36,002 nucleotides of DNA, taken from contig CAJXRM010000025.1 of NCBI GenBank assembly GCA_913059205.1, forward strand, positions 1 to 36,002, written 5' to 3'. This document shows positions 17,881-26,023 of this stretch, one piece after another; the first letter of the stretch is position 1; the number at the start of each line of letters is the position of its first letter. Origin of the DNA: an uncultured Flavobacteriales bacterium. Lineage in GTDB: Bacteria > Bacteroidota > Bacteroidia > Flavobacteriales_D > Crocinitomicaceae. Both the position numbers and the translations under genes were made by a program. The notes beneath the pieces were generated by a model. It had not been told where the DNA came from. It did not search any database and worked only from the letters and a program-made list of their open reading frames with translations.

Positions 17881-18651
17881 TTAACAGTCTGATAAAAAAG
17901 GAAGTAGTTTCCTCACTTCATTTAATCTATCTTTCTGTAAAAATGAAATCAACACATTTTCTTCATTTTTATTTAATTCTAAACTTTCGCCTTGTGCACT
18001 GATGATTTTCGATTCTCCTGAATACGTAAGTTCATTTGCATCCATTCCAACTCGATTAACACCTAGTACATAGGCTTGATTTTCTATAGCCCGTGCTTTC
18101 AAAAGAGCATTCCAATGTGAAATGCGTTTTGCAGGCCAATTGGCTACATACAGCAGAACGTCGTAGGCAGGCGTGAGGTTGGGTAGTAAATAATTTCGTG
18201 CAATTTCTGGAAAACGAAGGTCGTAGCATATTTGTAATTGGAACTTCCAACCCAAGTATTCAACAATGGTTTCTGAGTCACCTGATGTATATGATTTGTG
18301 CTCTCCTGCTAGGCTAAAGGATTTACGCTTGTCGTATTTTTTAATCCTTTCATTTGGGGTTACAAATACACCTCGGTTATAAAATTTTCCATTTTCAGAC
18401 ACCATTAGACTTGTATAAATGGCGCAATTTTTAGTTCGAGAAATCGACTTTAACCATTCAATTGATTCGCTTTTTTGCCATTCTTCAGCCAGTTCTGAGG
18501 TGTTCATACTGAATCCTGTTTGAAACATTTCGGGTAAAAGAATCAAATCAGCACTTACATCGCTTAAAAGACGTTCGTAATTCTCAAAATTCAATTTTTT
18601 ATTCTCCCAAACCTGATTCGCTTGGACAAGAGCTACTTTTAAATCTTGCAT
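17881..18651 (-). CDS. Omega-amidase, nitrilase superfamily (YafV-like)
   Basis: A 256-residue cytoplasmic amidohydrolase. The nitrilase triad is visible: Glu41 in LLPEMFQTGF, Lys108 in KKYDKRKSF and Cys142 in QICYDLRFPE. Length and motifs match YafV-type omega-amidases, which hydrolyse 2-oxoglutaramate and 2-oxosuccinamate. It overlaps the aminotransferase gene by 13 bases. That supports a coupled pathway in which the transaminase makes the omega-amide keto acid and this enzyme hydrolyses it. Assignment to omega-amidase rather than another nitrilase branch rests on family resemblance and on this partner. Confidence 0.85.
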   Translation of the reverse strand: MQDLKVALVQANQVWENKKLNFENYERLLSDVSADLILLPEMFQTGFSMNTSELAEEWQKSESIEWLKSISRTKNCAIYTSLMVSENGKFYNRGVFVTPNERIKKYDKRKSFSLAGEHKSYTSGDSETIVEYLGWKFQLQICYDLRFPEIARNYLLPNLTPAYDVLLYVANWPAKRISHWNALLKARAIENQAYVLGVNRVGMDANELTYSGESKIISAQGESLELNKNEENVLISFLQKDRLNEVRKLLPFLSDC

Positions 18652-19766
18652 AACAATTGTGCGGCTTTAGTGAGTGTTTCTTCGTCTTTAGCAAAACAAA
18701 AACGGATTATTTTAGTGTCTTTTTGATCGGCGTTAAACACAGAAATCGGAATGGTTGCTACACCCACATCTGTGGTAAGCTGTTTACAAAAATCAACATC
18801 AGATTGATTGGAAATTTTAGAATAGTCAGCCGTTTGAAAGTATGTTCCTTCACATGGGAGTAGGTTGAAATTAGATGTTGACATTAAATCCCGAAACAAA
18901 TCACGTTTTTGTTGATAAAATTCACCTAAAGTGGCAACATCAGTTACGGATAAGTAATCGGCTAAACACTGTTGAGAAATGCTATTGACACTAAAAACAT
19001 TGAATTGATGCACTTTTTTTATTTCATCTAACAAGTGTTTCGGAGCAGTTATATAACCAATTTTCCATCCTGTTATATGAAATGTTTTACCGAACGATGA
19101 AACAACAATACTTTTTTCAATTAATGCTGATCTTGAATGCGCCGATATATGTTTGTTTTCGAACGTGATATATTCATAAACTTCATCTGAAAGCACCAGT
19201 AACTGTGGATGCTTTTCGACTAATTGTTCGAGCTGTTGCATGTCAGATTCTTTCCACGTTCTACCTGATGGATTGTGCGGATTATTTGTAATAATCAATT
19301 TTGTTTTCGCGTTGACCGCATCATTTATTAGATTCCAATCAGGAAGAAAGTCATTTCCAAGAGAAATCCTCACTGGCTTTCCTCCAGCAAGAATAACAGA
19401 TGGTTCATAGCAGTCGTAACTTGGATCCAAAATCACGACTTCGTCATGCGAATTAATGAGCGCCATAATTGTTGTGAATATCGCTTGCGTTGCTCCAGCT
19501 GTTATTAATAATTCGTCATTTTCCGAAACTGTTCTGCCATAACTTTGAGTAATGAGTTTTGAAATCGCGAAAAGCAGATTAGAATTGCCCGGCATTGGTG
19601 CATATTGATGGAAGTTACCAGTTGCGTTTTTTTCTAAAATTGAAGTTAAAACTGAATCAACAGGAAAATTTGGAAACCCTTGAGACAGATTGATGGCATC
19701 ATGTTCTGTCGCTAATTTGGACATGACAGAAAAAATAGTCGTTCCGACGTTTGGAAGTTTGGACAT
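18639..19766 (-). CDS. Methionine/glutamine-type aminotransferase (YbdL-like)
   Basis: A 375-residue PLP-dependent fold-type I aminotransferase. Key segments are INLSQGFPNFP near residue 25, NNPHNPSGRTW (161-171), Asp194 in LSDEVYEYI, the Schiff-base Lys227 in SFGKTFHITGWKIGY and the substrate Arg in IIRFCFAK near the C-terminus. The pattern fits the YbdL/kynurenine-aminotransferase group, which accepts methionine, glutamine and aromatic amino acids. It is the first gene of a two-gene unit with the omega-amidase (13-base overlap). Involvement in methionine salvage is plausible but inferred. Confidence 0.88.
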   Translation of the reverse strand: MSKLPNVGTTIFSVMSKLATEHDAINLSQGFPNFPVDSVLTSILEKNATGNFHQYAPMPGNSNLLFAISKLITQSYGRTVSENDELLITAGATQAIFTTIMALINSHDEVVILDPSYDCYEPSVILAGGKPVRISLGNDFLPDWNLINDAVNAKTKLIITNNPHNPSGRTWKESDMQQLEQLVEKHPQLLVLSDEVYEYITFENKHISAHSRSALIEKSIVVSSFGKTFHITGWKIGYITAPKHLLDEIKKVHQFNVFSVNSISQQCLADYLSVTDVATLGEFYQQKRDLFRDLMSTSNFNLLPCEGTYFQTADYSKISNQSDVDFCKQLTTDVGVATIPISVFNADQKDTKIIRFCFAKDEETLTKAAQLLCKI

Positions 19767-19828
19767 AAAATGGTGTTTGTTATAAAAGTAGAAATATTAA
19801 CGCTTAACATCATTTAACGACAAAAAAA

Positions 19829-19858
19829 TTGTTGTAAACCAAAAAGGTCGTACTATTG
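19829..19858 (+). promoter_or_regulatory. Probable promoter of the small secreted protein gene
   Basis: TTG (19829-19831) and TACTATTG (19851-19858) are separated by 19 bases. This fits the Bacteroidetes -33/-7 layout, with one mismatch in the -7 element. The ATG follows 14 bases later at 19873. Confidence 0.45.
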
Positions 19859-19872
19859 CGAAAAATAGTTAA

Positions 19873-20313
19873 ATGAAAAACGGATTATTGATTCTAGTTG
19901 GAACTATGGCACTTACATTATCTAATGCTGTATTTGGACAGAGTGAGACACGTCAAATAAGAAAAGAAGTTCAAATGGAAATGTTGAACGACGTGGTTAC
20001 ATTGACAGTAACAACAACTGATGGAGACGTTATTACGAAAGAAGTTTTTACTGGGGAAGAGGCGGAAAAAAAGCTGGCTGAATTGGAACAAGTGGATGAG
20101 AGTAAGATTGTTTCATCCAAAGAAGTTAGAGAAGAAATTCATGTTGAGGAAGTTGATGGTATAACTAAGTTAACCATTCGACGTGTTGAAAACGGGAATG
20201 AAACAGAAGAATTATTTTTTGGACCAGAGGCAGATAAAAAAATCAAGGAATTGGAAACAAGAGAAAACGCGCCGATAAAAATTGAAATAAACGTGGAAGA
20301 ATCAAACGATTAA
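19873..20313 (+). CDS. Small secreted protein with an internal duplication
   Basis: A 146-residue protein with a signal peptide (residues 1-22, ending NAVFGQ). The mature part contains two related units of about 46 residues, at 30-76 and 86-132. Both follow the pattern R(K/E)E...VTLTV or TKLTI...D or NG...E(V/L)F(T/F)G(E/P)EA(E/D)KK(L/I)(A/K)ELE. Each looks like a beta-hairpin followed by a short charged helix. The protein is acidic and probably periplasmic. No known family is recognised. It is monocistronic and convergent with hemL. Confidence 0.72.
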   Translation: MKNGLLILVGTMALTLSNAVFGQSETRQIRKEVQMEMLNDVVTLTVTTTDGDVITKEVFTGEEAEKKLAELEQVDESKIVSSKEVREEIHVEEVDGITKLTIRRVENGNETEELFFGPEADKKIKELETRENAPIKIEINVEESND

Positions 20314-20359
20314 CCTTTTTACTCTCAATTACCAGTAATTTTTTATAAAAGAATAGTTT

Positions 20360-21670
20360 TTAGGCTTCGAAAACTTCATCTAAACATGCACAAAACAATT
20401 GAGCGGCTTTCGTCAATACTTCCGGTGTATGTGCTTGAGAAATAAATCCAACTTCATAACCACTTGGTCCGATGTAAATTCCGTGGTTCAACAAAGACCA
20501 ATGTAAACGACTGAATTTCGTCATATCAGGATTGATTTCATCCGCACGATGTATATCACGTTTTCCATCAAAGGATATCCAAAATATTGAAGCAATCGTT
20601 ACCAATTCAAAATCATATCCTTTCTGCTTTGCAAATGCATTGATTGTGTCCACAAATGTCTTCGTTCTTGCTTCTTGGTCTTCGTAAAATCCGGATTTCG
20701 CGCATTCAGTTAATTGTGCAATTCCCGCAGCCATTGCAACAGGGTTTCCTGAAAGTGTACCTGCTTGATAAACTGGTCCATCCGGAGATATTTGCGCCAT
20801 TATTTCGTTTCGAGCCCCATACGCCCCAACAGGTAATCCACCACCAATAATTTTTCCATAGGTAATAATGTCGGGAGTAATTCCAAACAGTTCGGCCGCG
20901 CCATTAAATCCTACTCTAAAACCAGAAATTACTTCATCAAAAAACAAGAGAGAGCGATATTCTGTACAAATTGAACGCAACTCATTTAAGAAGCTTTTTT
21001 CTTGTAACAACAATCCATTATTTGCAGGAATAGGCTCAATTATTGCGCAAGCTATTTCACTTCCGTGTTCGTTAAAACAAGCGCGCAATGCGTTAATGTC
21101 ATTTAAAGGCAAAACAAGCGTTTCATTGGCAAATTCGCTCGGTACACCGGCACTTGAAGATTCGCCAAAAGTGACCAAGCCGCTTCCAGCTTTTACCAAC
21201 AACGAATCAGAATGACCATGATAACAGCCTTCGAATTTTACCACTTTTTTTCTTCCTGTATAGCCTCTTGCTAAACGCAATGCGGACATTACCGCCTCTG
21301 TTCCTGAGCTTACGAAGCGCAATTTGTCGATATACGGATTGCGTGATAAAATAAGTTCAGCCAATTCGTTTTCTAAAACTGTTGGCGCACCGAAACTTGT
21401 TCCATTTTGAAGTGTTTCTACAACTTTGGAATAAATTCCTTGGTGATTGTGCCCTAAAATTAATGGTCCCCAGCTGCAACAAAAATCTATAAATTCATTT
21501 CCGTCTTCATCCCAAATAGTGCAACCATCGCCCTTTTTAATAAACAAAGGAGCTCCGTCAACAGATTTAAACGCGCGTACCGGAGAGTTAACACCTCCAG
21601 GGAAATAGGTTTTTGCCGTTTCGAATAATTGTTCTGAAGTAGTGCGAGAGATTGCTTTCTTGGTTTCCAT
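20360..21670 (-). CDS. hemL: Glutamate-1-semialdehyde 2,1-aminomutase
   Basis: A 436-residue PLP enzyme that converts glutamate 1-semialdehyde to 5-aminolevulinate in tetrapyrrole synthesis (C5 pathway). Signatures are PGGVNSPVRAF (24-34), SSGTEAVMSALRLAR (121-135), the cofactor Asp245 in FFDEVISGFR and the Schiff-base Lys273 in TYGKIIGGGLPVGAYG. The EPIPANNGLL variant of the usual EPVAGNMG loop is a mild difference. Length is normal. The gene stands alone, divergent from kynU, with an exact TAACTTTG element 22 bases before its ATG. Confidence 0.96.
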   Translation of the reverse strand: METKKAISRTTSEQLFETAKTYFPGGVNSPVRAFKSVDGAPLFIKKGDGCTIWDEDGNEFIDFCCSWGPLILGHNHQGIYSKVVETLQNGTSFGAPTVLENELAELILSRNPYIDKLRFVSSGTEAVMSALRLARGYTGRKKVVKFEGCYHGHSDSLLVKAGSGLVTFGESSSAGVPSEFANETLVLPLNDINALRACFNEHGSEIACAIIEPIPANNGLLLQEKSFLNELRSICTEYRSLLFFDEVISGFRVGFNGAAELFGITPDIITYGKIIGGGLPVGAYGARNEIMAQISPDGPVYQAGTLSGNPVAMAAGIAQLTECAKSGFYEDQEARTKTFVDTINAFAKQKGYDFELVTIASIFWISFDGKRDIHRADEINPDMTKFSRLHWSLLNHGIYIGPSGYEVGFISQAHTPEVLTKAAQLFCACLDEVFEA

Positions 21671-21692
21671 AGCTCTTAATTTTCGTGGATGA

Positions 21693-21700
21693 CAAAGTTA
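21693..21700 (-). promoter_or_regulatory. -7 promoter element TAACTTTG for hemL
   Basis: An exact TAnnTTTG match on the minus strand, 22 bases before the hemL ATG. No clear -33 TTG is visible at the standard spacing. Confidence 0.5.
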
Positions 21701-21798
21701 GTAAACTCATGCTTTTTTTAATGATTAAAACTGTAAAATCATCTTTGGTTTATACAAAAGGGATGAAGCCTGAAGCTCCAATTTCAAAATGTTATACT

Positions 21799-21806
21799 TA
21801 TCTTTG
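21799..21806 (+). promoter_or_regulatory. -7 promoter element TATCTTTG for the kyn operon
   Basis: An exact TAnnTTTG match 38 bases before the kynU ATG, in the 174-base gap between the divergent hemL and kynU genes. It is the likely start point of the six-gene run. No TTG is visible at the -33 position. Confidence 0.55.
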
Positions 21807-21844
21807 ATAATCGATTACACGAATCTTAAAAATTCAATTTCAAA

Positions 21845-23122
21845 ATGGTTTATCAAAACACCATCGAATTTGCGCGAGAAATGGATGCAAAAGATCCTTT
21901 AAAGGCATTTCGCGACAAATTTTACTTCCCGACGTTCCATTCTAAAGAAGTCGTTTATTTAACGGGAAATTCACTTGGATTACAACCAAAGTCGACGAGT
22001 GACTATATCAAAAATGAACTCGATGCATGGGCCAAATTTGGTGTAGAAGGTCATTTTTTGGCAGATAAGCCATGGTTTGCATATCATGAATTTTTAACTG
22101 AAAAAGCGGCGAAAGTTGTAGGCGCAAATCCTGGAGAAGTTGTAATTACGCATTCTCTTACAACGAATTTACATCTATTGATGGTTTCGTTTTATCGACC
22201 AACAGGAAAGCGAACAAAAATTATTTGTGAGGCGAAAGCTTTTCCAAGTGATCAATATGCTTTAGAATCACAAGTGAAGTTTCACGGACTTGATTTAAAA
22301 GAGAACTTAATTGAAATTTGGCCGAGAGAAGGGGAAGTTTTAATCAACGAGGAAGATATAATTGCTAAAATCAATGAAGTTGGGGACGAATTAGCACTGG
22401 TGATGATCGGAGGCGTAAATTATTTTACTGGTCAGTTATTCGATATGGAAAACATTACCAAGGCAGGTCATTCAGTTGGAGCGACCGTTGGATTTGATTT
22501 GGCACACGCAGCTGGAAATATCAATTTAAAATTACACGATTGGGGAGTAGATTTCGCAGCATGGTGTGGATATAAATACTTGAATTCATCTCCAGGTGGA
22601 GTTTCTGGAATATTTGTTCACGAAAGACATGCCTATAAACCAGAATTACCGCGTTTTGCAGGTTGGTGGGGATATGACAAGGAAACACGTTTTCAAATGG
22701 AGCCTGGATTTAATCCAATGCGAGGGGCAGAAGGCTGGCAATTAAGTAATGCTCCTGTTTTGGGAATGGCTGCTCATTTGGCTTCTTTGGATATTTTTGA
22801 CGAAGCAGGAATGGAAAGAATCGGAGCTAAACGAGATGTATTGACGGCGTACATGGAATTTGTTATAGATGCGATTTCAAAACGCAATGCGGAAAGGTGC
22901 CAATTGGAAATTATTACACCGAGAGATAAAACCAAACGTGGAGCGCAACTGTCAATTGTTGCCCATGGTCAAGGCAAAGATTTGTTCGATGCGCTTACGA
23001 AGCAAGGCGTGATCGCGGATTGGAGAGAGCCGAATGTTATTCGAATTGCGCCCGCACCACTATACAATTCTTTTGAAGATTGCTTTCGATTCGGACAGTA
23101 TCTTGAGGCGGCAATACAATAA
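21845..23122 (+). CDS. kynU: Kynureninase
   Basis: A 425-residue PLP hydrolase that cleaves 3-hydroxykynurenine (or kynurenine) to 3-hydroxyanthranilate (or anthranilate) plus alanine. Signatures are [13 protein letters not shown] (39-50), Asp218 in [11 protein letters not shown] and the Schiff-base Lys244 in [13 protein letters not shown], followed by FAGWWGYD. Length is typical of eukaryotic-type/bacterial KynU. It leads a compact operon with kmo, so the 3-hydroxykynurenine route towards quinolinate and NAD is the likely role. Genes for tryptophan dioxygenase and 3-hydroxyanthranilate dioxygenase are not in this window. Confidence 0.97.
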   Translation: MVYQNTIEFAREMDAKDPLKAFRDKFYFPTFHSKEVVYLTGNSLGLQPKSTSDYIKNELDAWAKFGVEGHFLADKPWFAYHEFLTEKAAKVVGANPGEVVITHSLTTNLHLLMVSFYRPTGKRTKIICEAKAFPSDQYALESQVKFHGLDLKENLIEIWPREGEVLINEEDIIAKINEVGDELALVMIGGVNYFTGQLFDMENITKAGHSVGATVGFDLAHAAGNINLKLHDWGVDFAAWCGYKYLNSSPGGVSGIFVHERHAYKPELPRFAGWWGYDKETRFQMEPGFNPMRGAEGWQLSNAPVLGMAAHLASLDIFDEAGMERIGAKRDVLTAYMEFVIDAISKRNAERCQLEIITPRDKTKRGAQLSIVAHGQGKDLFDALTKQGVIADWREPNVIRIAPAPLYNSFEDCFRFGQYLEAAIQ

Positions 23123-23158
23123 AAGAAATCGTATTTTTAGGAATATAAATAAAGAATT

Positions 23159-23383
23159 ATGGACGAGTTAACAATTCAAACCTTGATTAGAGCAAAGTAC
23201 TCAGGTGGTTTGAGTGAAATGTCGTCTTATACAAGTTTAGCAATTCAAGCGGTTGCTGTGATCATAGGCGGAATTATTATTTGGAGAGCAAGTAACGTTT
23301 TACATAAAAGAAAATTAGCCGAAAGATCAAGAAAACAATATTTTGAAACATCCTATTCCAAAGGATGGAAGAGAAAAAATTAG
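23159..23383 (+). CDS. Small single-pass membrane protein between kynU and kmo
   Basis: A 74-residue protein with one clear membrane helix (about residues 28-43, IQAVAVIIGGIIIWRA) and a strongly basic C-terminal tail (KRKLAERSRKQ...KGWKRKN). The positive tail predicts N-out/C-in topology. There is no signal peptidase site. I do not recognise the family. It sits 36 bases after kynU and 11 bases before the preferred kmo start, so it is cotranscribed with both. It could tether or organise the kynurenine enzymes at the membrane, but that is speculation. Confidence 0.65.
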   Translation: MDELTIQTLIRAKYSGGLSEMSSYTSLAIQAVAVIIGGIIIWRASNVLHKRKLAERSRKQYFETSYSKGWKRKN

Positions 23384-23394
23384 TTGTTATTACT

Positions 23395-24741
23395 ATGAAA
23401 GAAAATAAAAGTGCAATCATTGTTGGAGCGGGATTAGTAGGATCTCTTTGGGCGGTTTATCTTTCGAAAGCAGGATATAAGGTAACTATTTACGAACGAC
23501 GATCTGATATACGAAAAGCAGAAATTTCAGCAGGAAAATCAATCAATTTAGCTTTATCTACTCGAGGATGGAAAGCATTAGACACCGTAAATGTTGGAGA
23601 TGAAATTCGCGAAATTGCGATCCCAATGTACGGAAGAACGATGCATGATGTGGAAGGAAACTTGACTTATCAACCTTATGGAAAAGAAGGTGAAGCGATA
23701 TATTCTGTATCTCGAGGAGGAGTGAATGCGCGAATGATGGATATTGCTGAAAAAGTAGGTAAAGCTGAAATTCATTACAACGTTGAATGCATTGATGCAG
23801 ACACCAAAAAGGGAACGGTTCAGTTAAAAAGAAAAACAACAGGAGAGACCTTTGAAGCAAAAGCGGATGTTGTTTTTGCTGCTGACGGGGCCTTTTCGGC
23901 AGTTCGGTATCATGCTTTTCAAAAATTAGACAGGTTTAATTTCAGTCAACAATACATAGCAGACGGTTACCGCGAATTGTTATTACCGGCATTGGCAAAC
24001 GGCGATTATCCAATGGATAAAAATTCGTTACACATTTGGCCAAGAGGCAGATTTATGTTGATTGCACTAGCAAACGAAGATGGTTCATTTACCTGTACGT
24101 TATTTATGCCGCACGAGGGAGGAGAAAATGCGTTTGATAAAGTGAATACAAAAGAAGAAGTGGATTCGTTCTTCAGAACAACATTCCCTGATTTTTATCA
24201 AATGATGCCAAATGTGGCAGACGCATGGGAAGACCATCCTCTTTCCTCTTTAGCGATAATGCGCTCATTTCCTTGGCACGATGGAAAATTTGCTCTTATG
24301 GGAGATGCCGCTCACGCAACTGTTCCGTTTTATGGACAAGGAATGAATGGCGGGTTTGAAGATTGTACAGTGATGTGGGAATTGATGCAAAAGCACAATG
24401 AAAACTGGGAAAAAGTATTCGAAGAGTATAGCCAATTGAGAAAACCAGATGGCGACGCGCTTCAAGATTTGTCTTTATACAACTATCATGTAATGCGTGA
24501 CTTTGTGGCTGACCCTAAGTTTCTTTTGCAGAAAAAGATTGAAGCAAAATTTGCGAAATTGTACCCAGAAAAGTGGATGCCGTTATATTCTATGGTGACA
24601 TTTAGTGATATTCGATATAGCGTTGCATTGGAAACGGGAAATCGACAAGATAAAATAATGAAAGAAGTTCTTGAATTGCCGAATATTGAGGCAAATTGGG
24701 ATTCTGAAGATGTTATGAATACAATTTTAGAAAAAATTTAA
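23395..24741 (+). CDS. kmo: Kynurenine 3-monooxygenase
   Basis: A 448-residue FAD monooxygenase that hydroxylates L-kynurenine to 3-hydroxykynurenine with NADPH and oxygen. I chose the ATG at 23395, which puts the dinucleotide motif at residues 10-16 (VGAGLVG). The ATG at 23365 would overlap the preceding gene by 19 bases. Further signatures are RGGVNARMMDIAEK, the second FAD motif GDAAHATVPFYGQGMNGGFED beginning at residue 303, and the substrate-region Arg in IWPRGRFMLIAL. Length fits the family. It acts directly before kynureninase and is separated from it by only the small membrane protein gene. Confidence 0.96.
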   Translation: MKENKSAIIVGAGLVGSLWAVYLSKAGYKVTIYERRSDIRKAEISAGKSINLALSTRGWKALDTVNVGDEIREIAIPMYGRTMHDVEGNLTYQPYGKEGEAIYSVSRGGVNARMMDIAEKVGKAEIHYNVECIDADTKKGTVQLKRKTTGETFEAKADVVFAADGAFSAVRYHAFQKLDRFNFSQQYIADGYRELLLPALANGDYPMDKNSLHIWPRGRFMLIALANEDGSFTCTLFMPHEGGENAFDKVNTKEEVDSFFRTTFPDFYQMMPNVADAWEDHPLSSLAIMRSFPWHDGKFALMGDAAHATVPFYGQGMNGGFEDCTVMWELMQKHNENWEKVFEEYSQLRKPDGDALQDLSLYNYHVMRDFVADPKFLLQKKIEAKFAKLYPEKWMPLYSMVTFSDIRYSVALETGNRQDKIMKEVLELPNIEANWDSEDVMNTILEKI

Positions 24742-24742
24742 G

Positions 24743-25666
24743 ATGAAGGGAATTGGAATAGCTATCATTTTGTTGATTTCATTGAGTTCTATTGCTCAAC
24801 GTGATTTAACTCCGAGTAAAAAAAGTCAAGCATTTGGTTCGCGTGATTTTAGAAATTTGAACAATTATGGAATTCAATTTCAATTGGGACCAACATACAC
24901 AATTACGCGCCTGGATAAAAACAACCGAACAACAATTGCGGATTATGCGATTGATAGTATCAATGGCCAATACACGCATAATCCAAAAGGACTTTTGGGT
25001 TTTTATGCAGAAATCGGTATGGCACACTTTCCAAAAAAACGTTCTAAATTATCGTTATGGCTGAAAACAGTATTGGTAAGTTATTACGATTGGGGAATTG
25101 GATACAAGCACATCGGCGGAACTGAAACGACAACCATTGACCGTTTGGACGCAGCTGGAAATGTAGTCGGTTCGGATGATTATTCTGGTAAGTTTTATAA
25201 CGGACATGCTTTTGCACGATTCACCTTGCATAAAAACATTAATCTTGGCAAGCAGTTTTTCATTGATAATGGGCTTGGTTTAAATGTCGATTATAAAGTG
25301 GTTCATGGCTCGGCAGCATATTTAGGAGAAGTTTTTCCAGGTAGAAGAAGTTTATACAACCCTCTTGTAGTTCAATTGCATTATAGTATTGGTTTTGGAA
25401 TAAAATTGAAAAGAGGGAGCTATTTGATTCCTGGGGTTAGAACACCGATAGTTGGTTATCAAAGTACGAGTTCTATAATGGCTGCGAACGGAAAAGGATC
25501 ATCGCCAAGACATGTTTTTGGAAATCCAGCTTTTCAATGGTTTTCGTCTAAATACTGGCCGATATATCCACATATAAAGTTCATTTATTTGCTTGAGAAA
25601 AAGGCAAAAGGCTGTCCACCCGTTGAAACAAATGATCAGGATAAGGAAACTCAAAGAAATAGATAG
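24743..25666 (+). CDS. Predicted outer-membrane protein of unknown function
   Basis: A 307-residue protein with a signal peptide (IAIILLISLSSIAQ). The mature part has many alternating hydrophobic/aromatic strands (NYGIQFQLGPTYTITRL, HKNINLGKQFFIDNGLG, LVVQLHYSIGFGIKL), as expected for a small outer-membrane beta-barrel. A short charged Gln/Asp/Lys-rich tail follows. No named family is recognised. It begins one base after the kmo stop and ends one base before the next gene, so it belongs to the kyn operon. A metabolic link is not evident. Confidence 0.65.
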   Translation: MKGIGIAIILLISLSSIAQRDLTPSKKSQAFGSRDFRNLNNYGIQFQLGPTYTITRLDKNNRTTIADYAIDSINGQYTHNPKGLLGFYAEIGMAHFPKKRSKLSLWLKTVLVSYYDWGIGYKHIGGTETTTIDRLDAAGNVVGSDDYSGKFYNGHAFARFTLHKNINLGKQFFIDNGLGLNVDYKVVHGSAAYLGEVFPGRRSLYNPLVVQLHYSIGFGIKLKRGSYLIPGVRTPIVGYQSTSSIMAANGKGSSPRHVFGNPAFQWFSSKYWPIYPHIKFIYLLEKKAKGCPPVETNDQDKETQRNR

Positions 25667-25667
25667 G

Positions 25668-26018
25668 ATGAAGAAAATATTTCACTTAAAAAGTTGCAGT
25701 ACAAACCAGCGCATTTTGAAAGAGTTAAAACTCGATGACGTAGAACTTCAAAATATCAAAGAAGAGAACATAGACGAAAAAACCTTGGATTTTTTAAAGG
25801 AAAAAGTAGGCTCTTACGAAGCTTTGTTTTCTAGAAAGGCTATGAAATATCGTTCTATGGGGCTTCATGAATTGAAATTATCAGAAGCCGATTATAAAAA
25901 GTATATGTTGGAAGAATACACATTCTTAAAACGCCCATTTATGATTAACGAAGATGAGGTTTTCATTGGAAACACAAAAGAAGTAGTTGAAGCGGCGAAG
26001 CAATCATTTAATTCTTAA
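25668..26018 (+). CDS. ArsC/Spx-like thioredoxin-fold protein
   Basis: A 116-residue protein of the arsenate reductase (ArsC/YffB/Spx) superfamily. The start is the ATG at 25668; a longer frame from 25593 would run back into the preceding gene. It shows the N-terminal thioredoxin-fold strand and Cys10 in FHLKSCSTNQRIL, then RKAMKYR near residue 60 and the cis-Pro motif LKRPFMI near 90. Without the full arginine set of classical ArsC it may not reduce arsenate. A redox or regulatory role is equally possible. Confidence 0.75.
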   Translation: MKKIFHLKSCSTNQRILKELKLDDVELQNIKEENIDEKTLDFLKEKVGSYEALFSRKAMKYRSMGLHELKLSEADYKKYMLEEYTFLKRPFMINEDEVFIGNTKEVVEAAKQSFNS

Positions 26019-26023
26019 GATTT

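Noticed and set aside
20327..20344. AATTA/TAATT hairpin with a T-run after the duplicated secreted protein gene
   Set aside because: The stem is five A-T pairs only, so stability is doubtful.
20868..21215. 115-codon plus-strand frame inside hemL
   Set aside because: It is antisense to conserved hemL codons and shows only shadow composition.
23365..23394. Upstream ATG for kmo
   Set aside because: It overlaps the preceding small gene by 19 bases and adds ten residues before the flavin motif that the family does not need.
23558..23860. 100-codon minus-strand frame inside kmo
   Set aside because: It is a Phe/Leu/Ser-rich antisense shadow of a well conserved enzyme.
25593..25667. N-terminal extension of the ArsC-like protein
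   Set aside because: It would overlap the barrel-protein gene by 74 bases, and the fold begins at the ATG at 25668.
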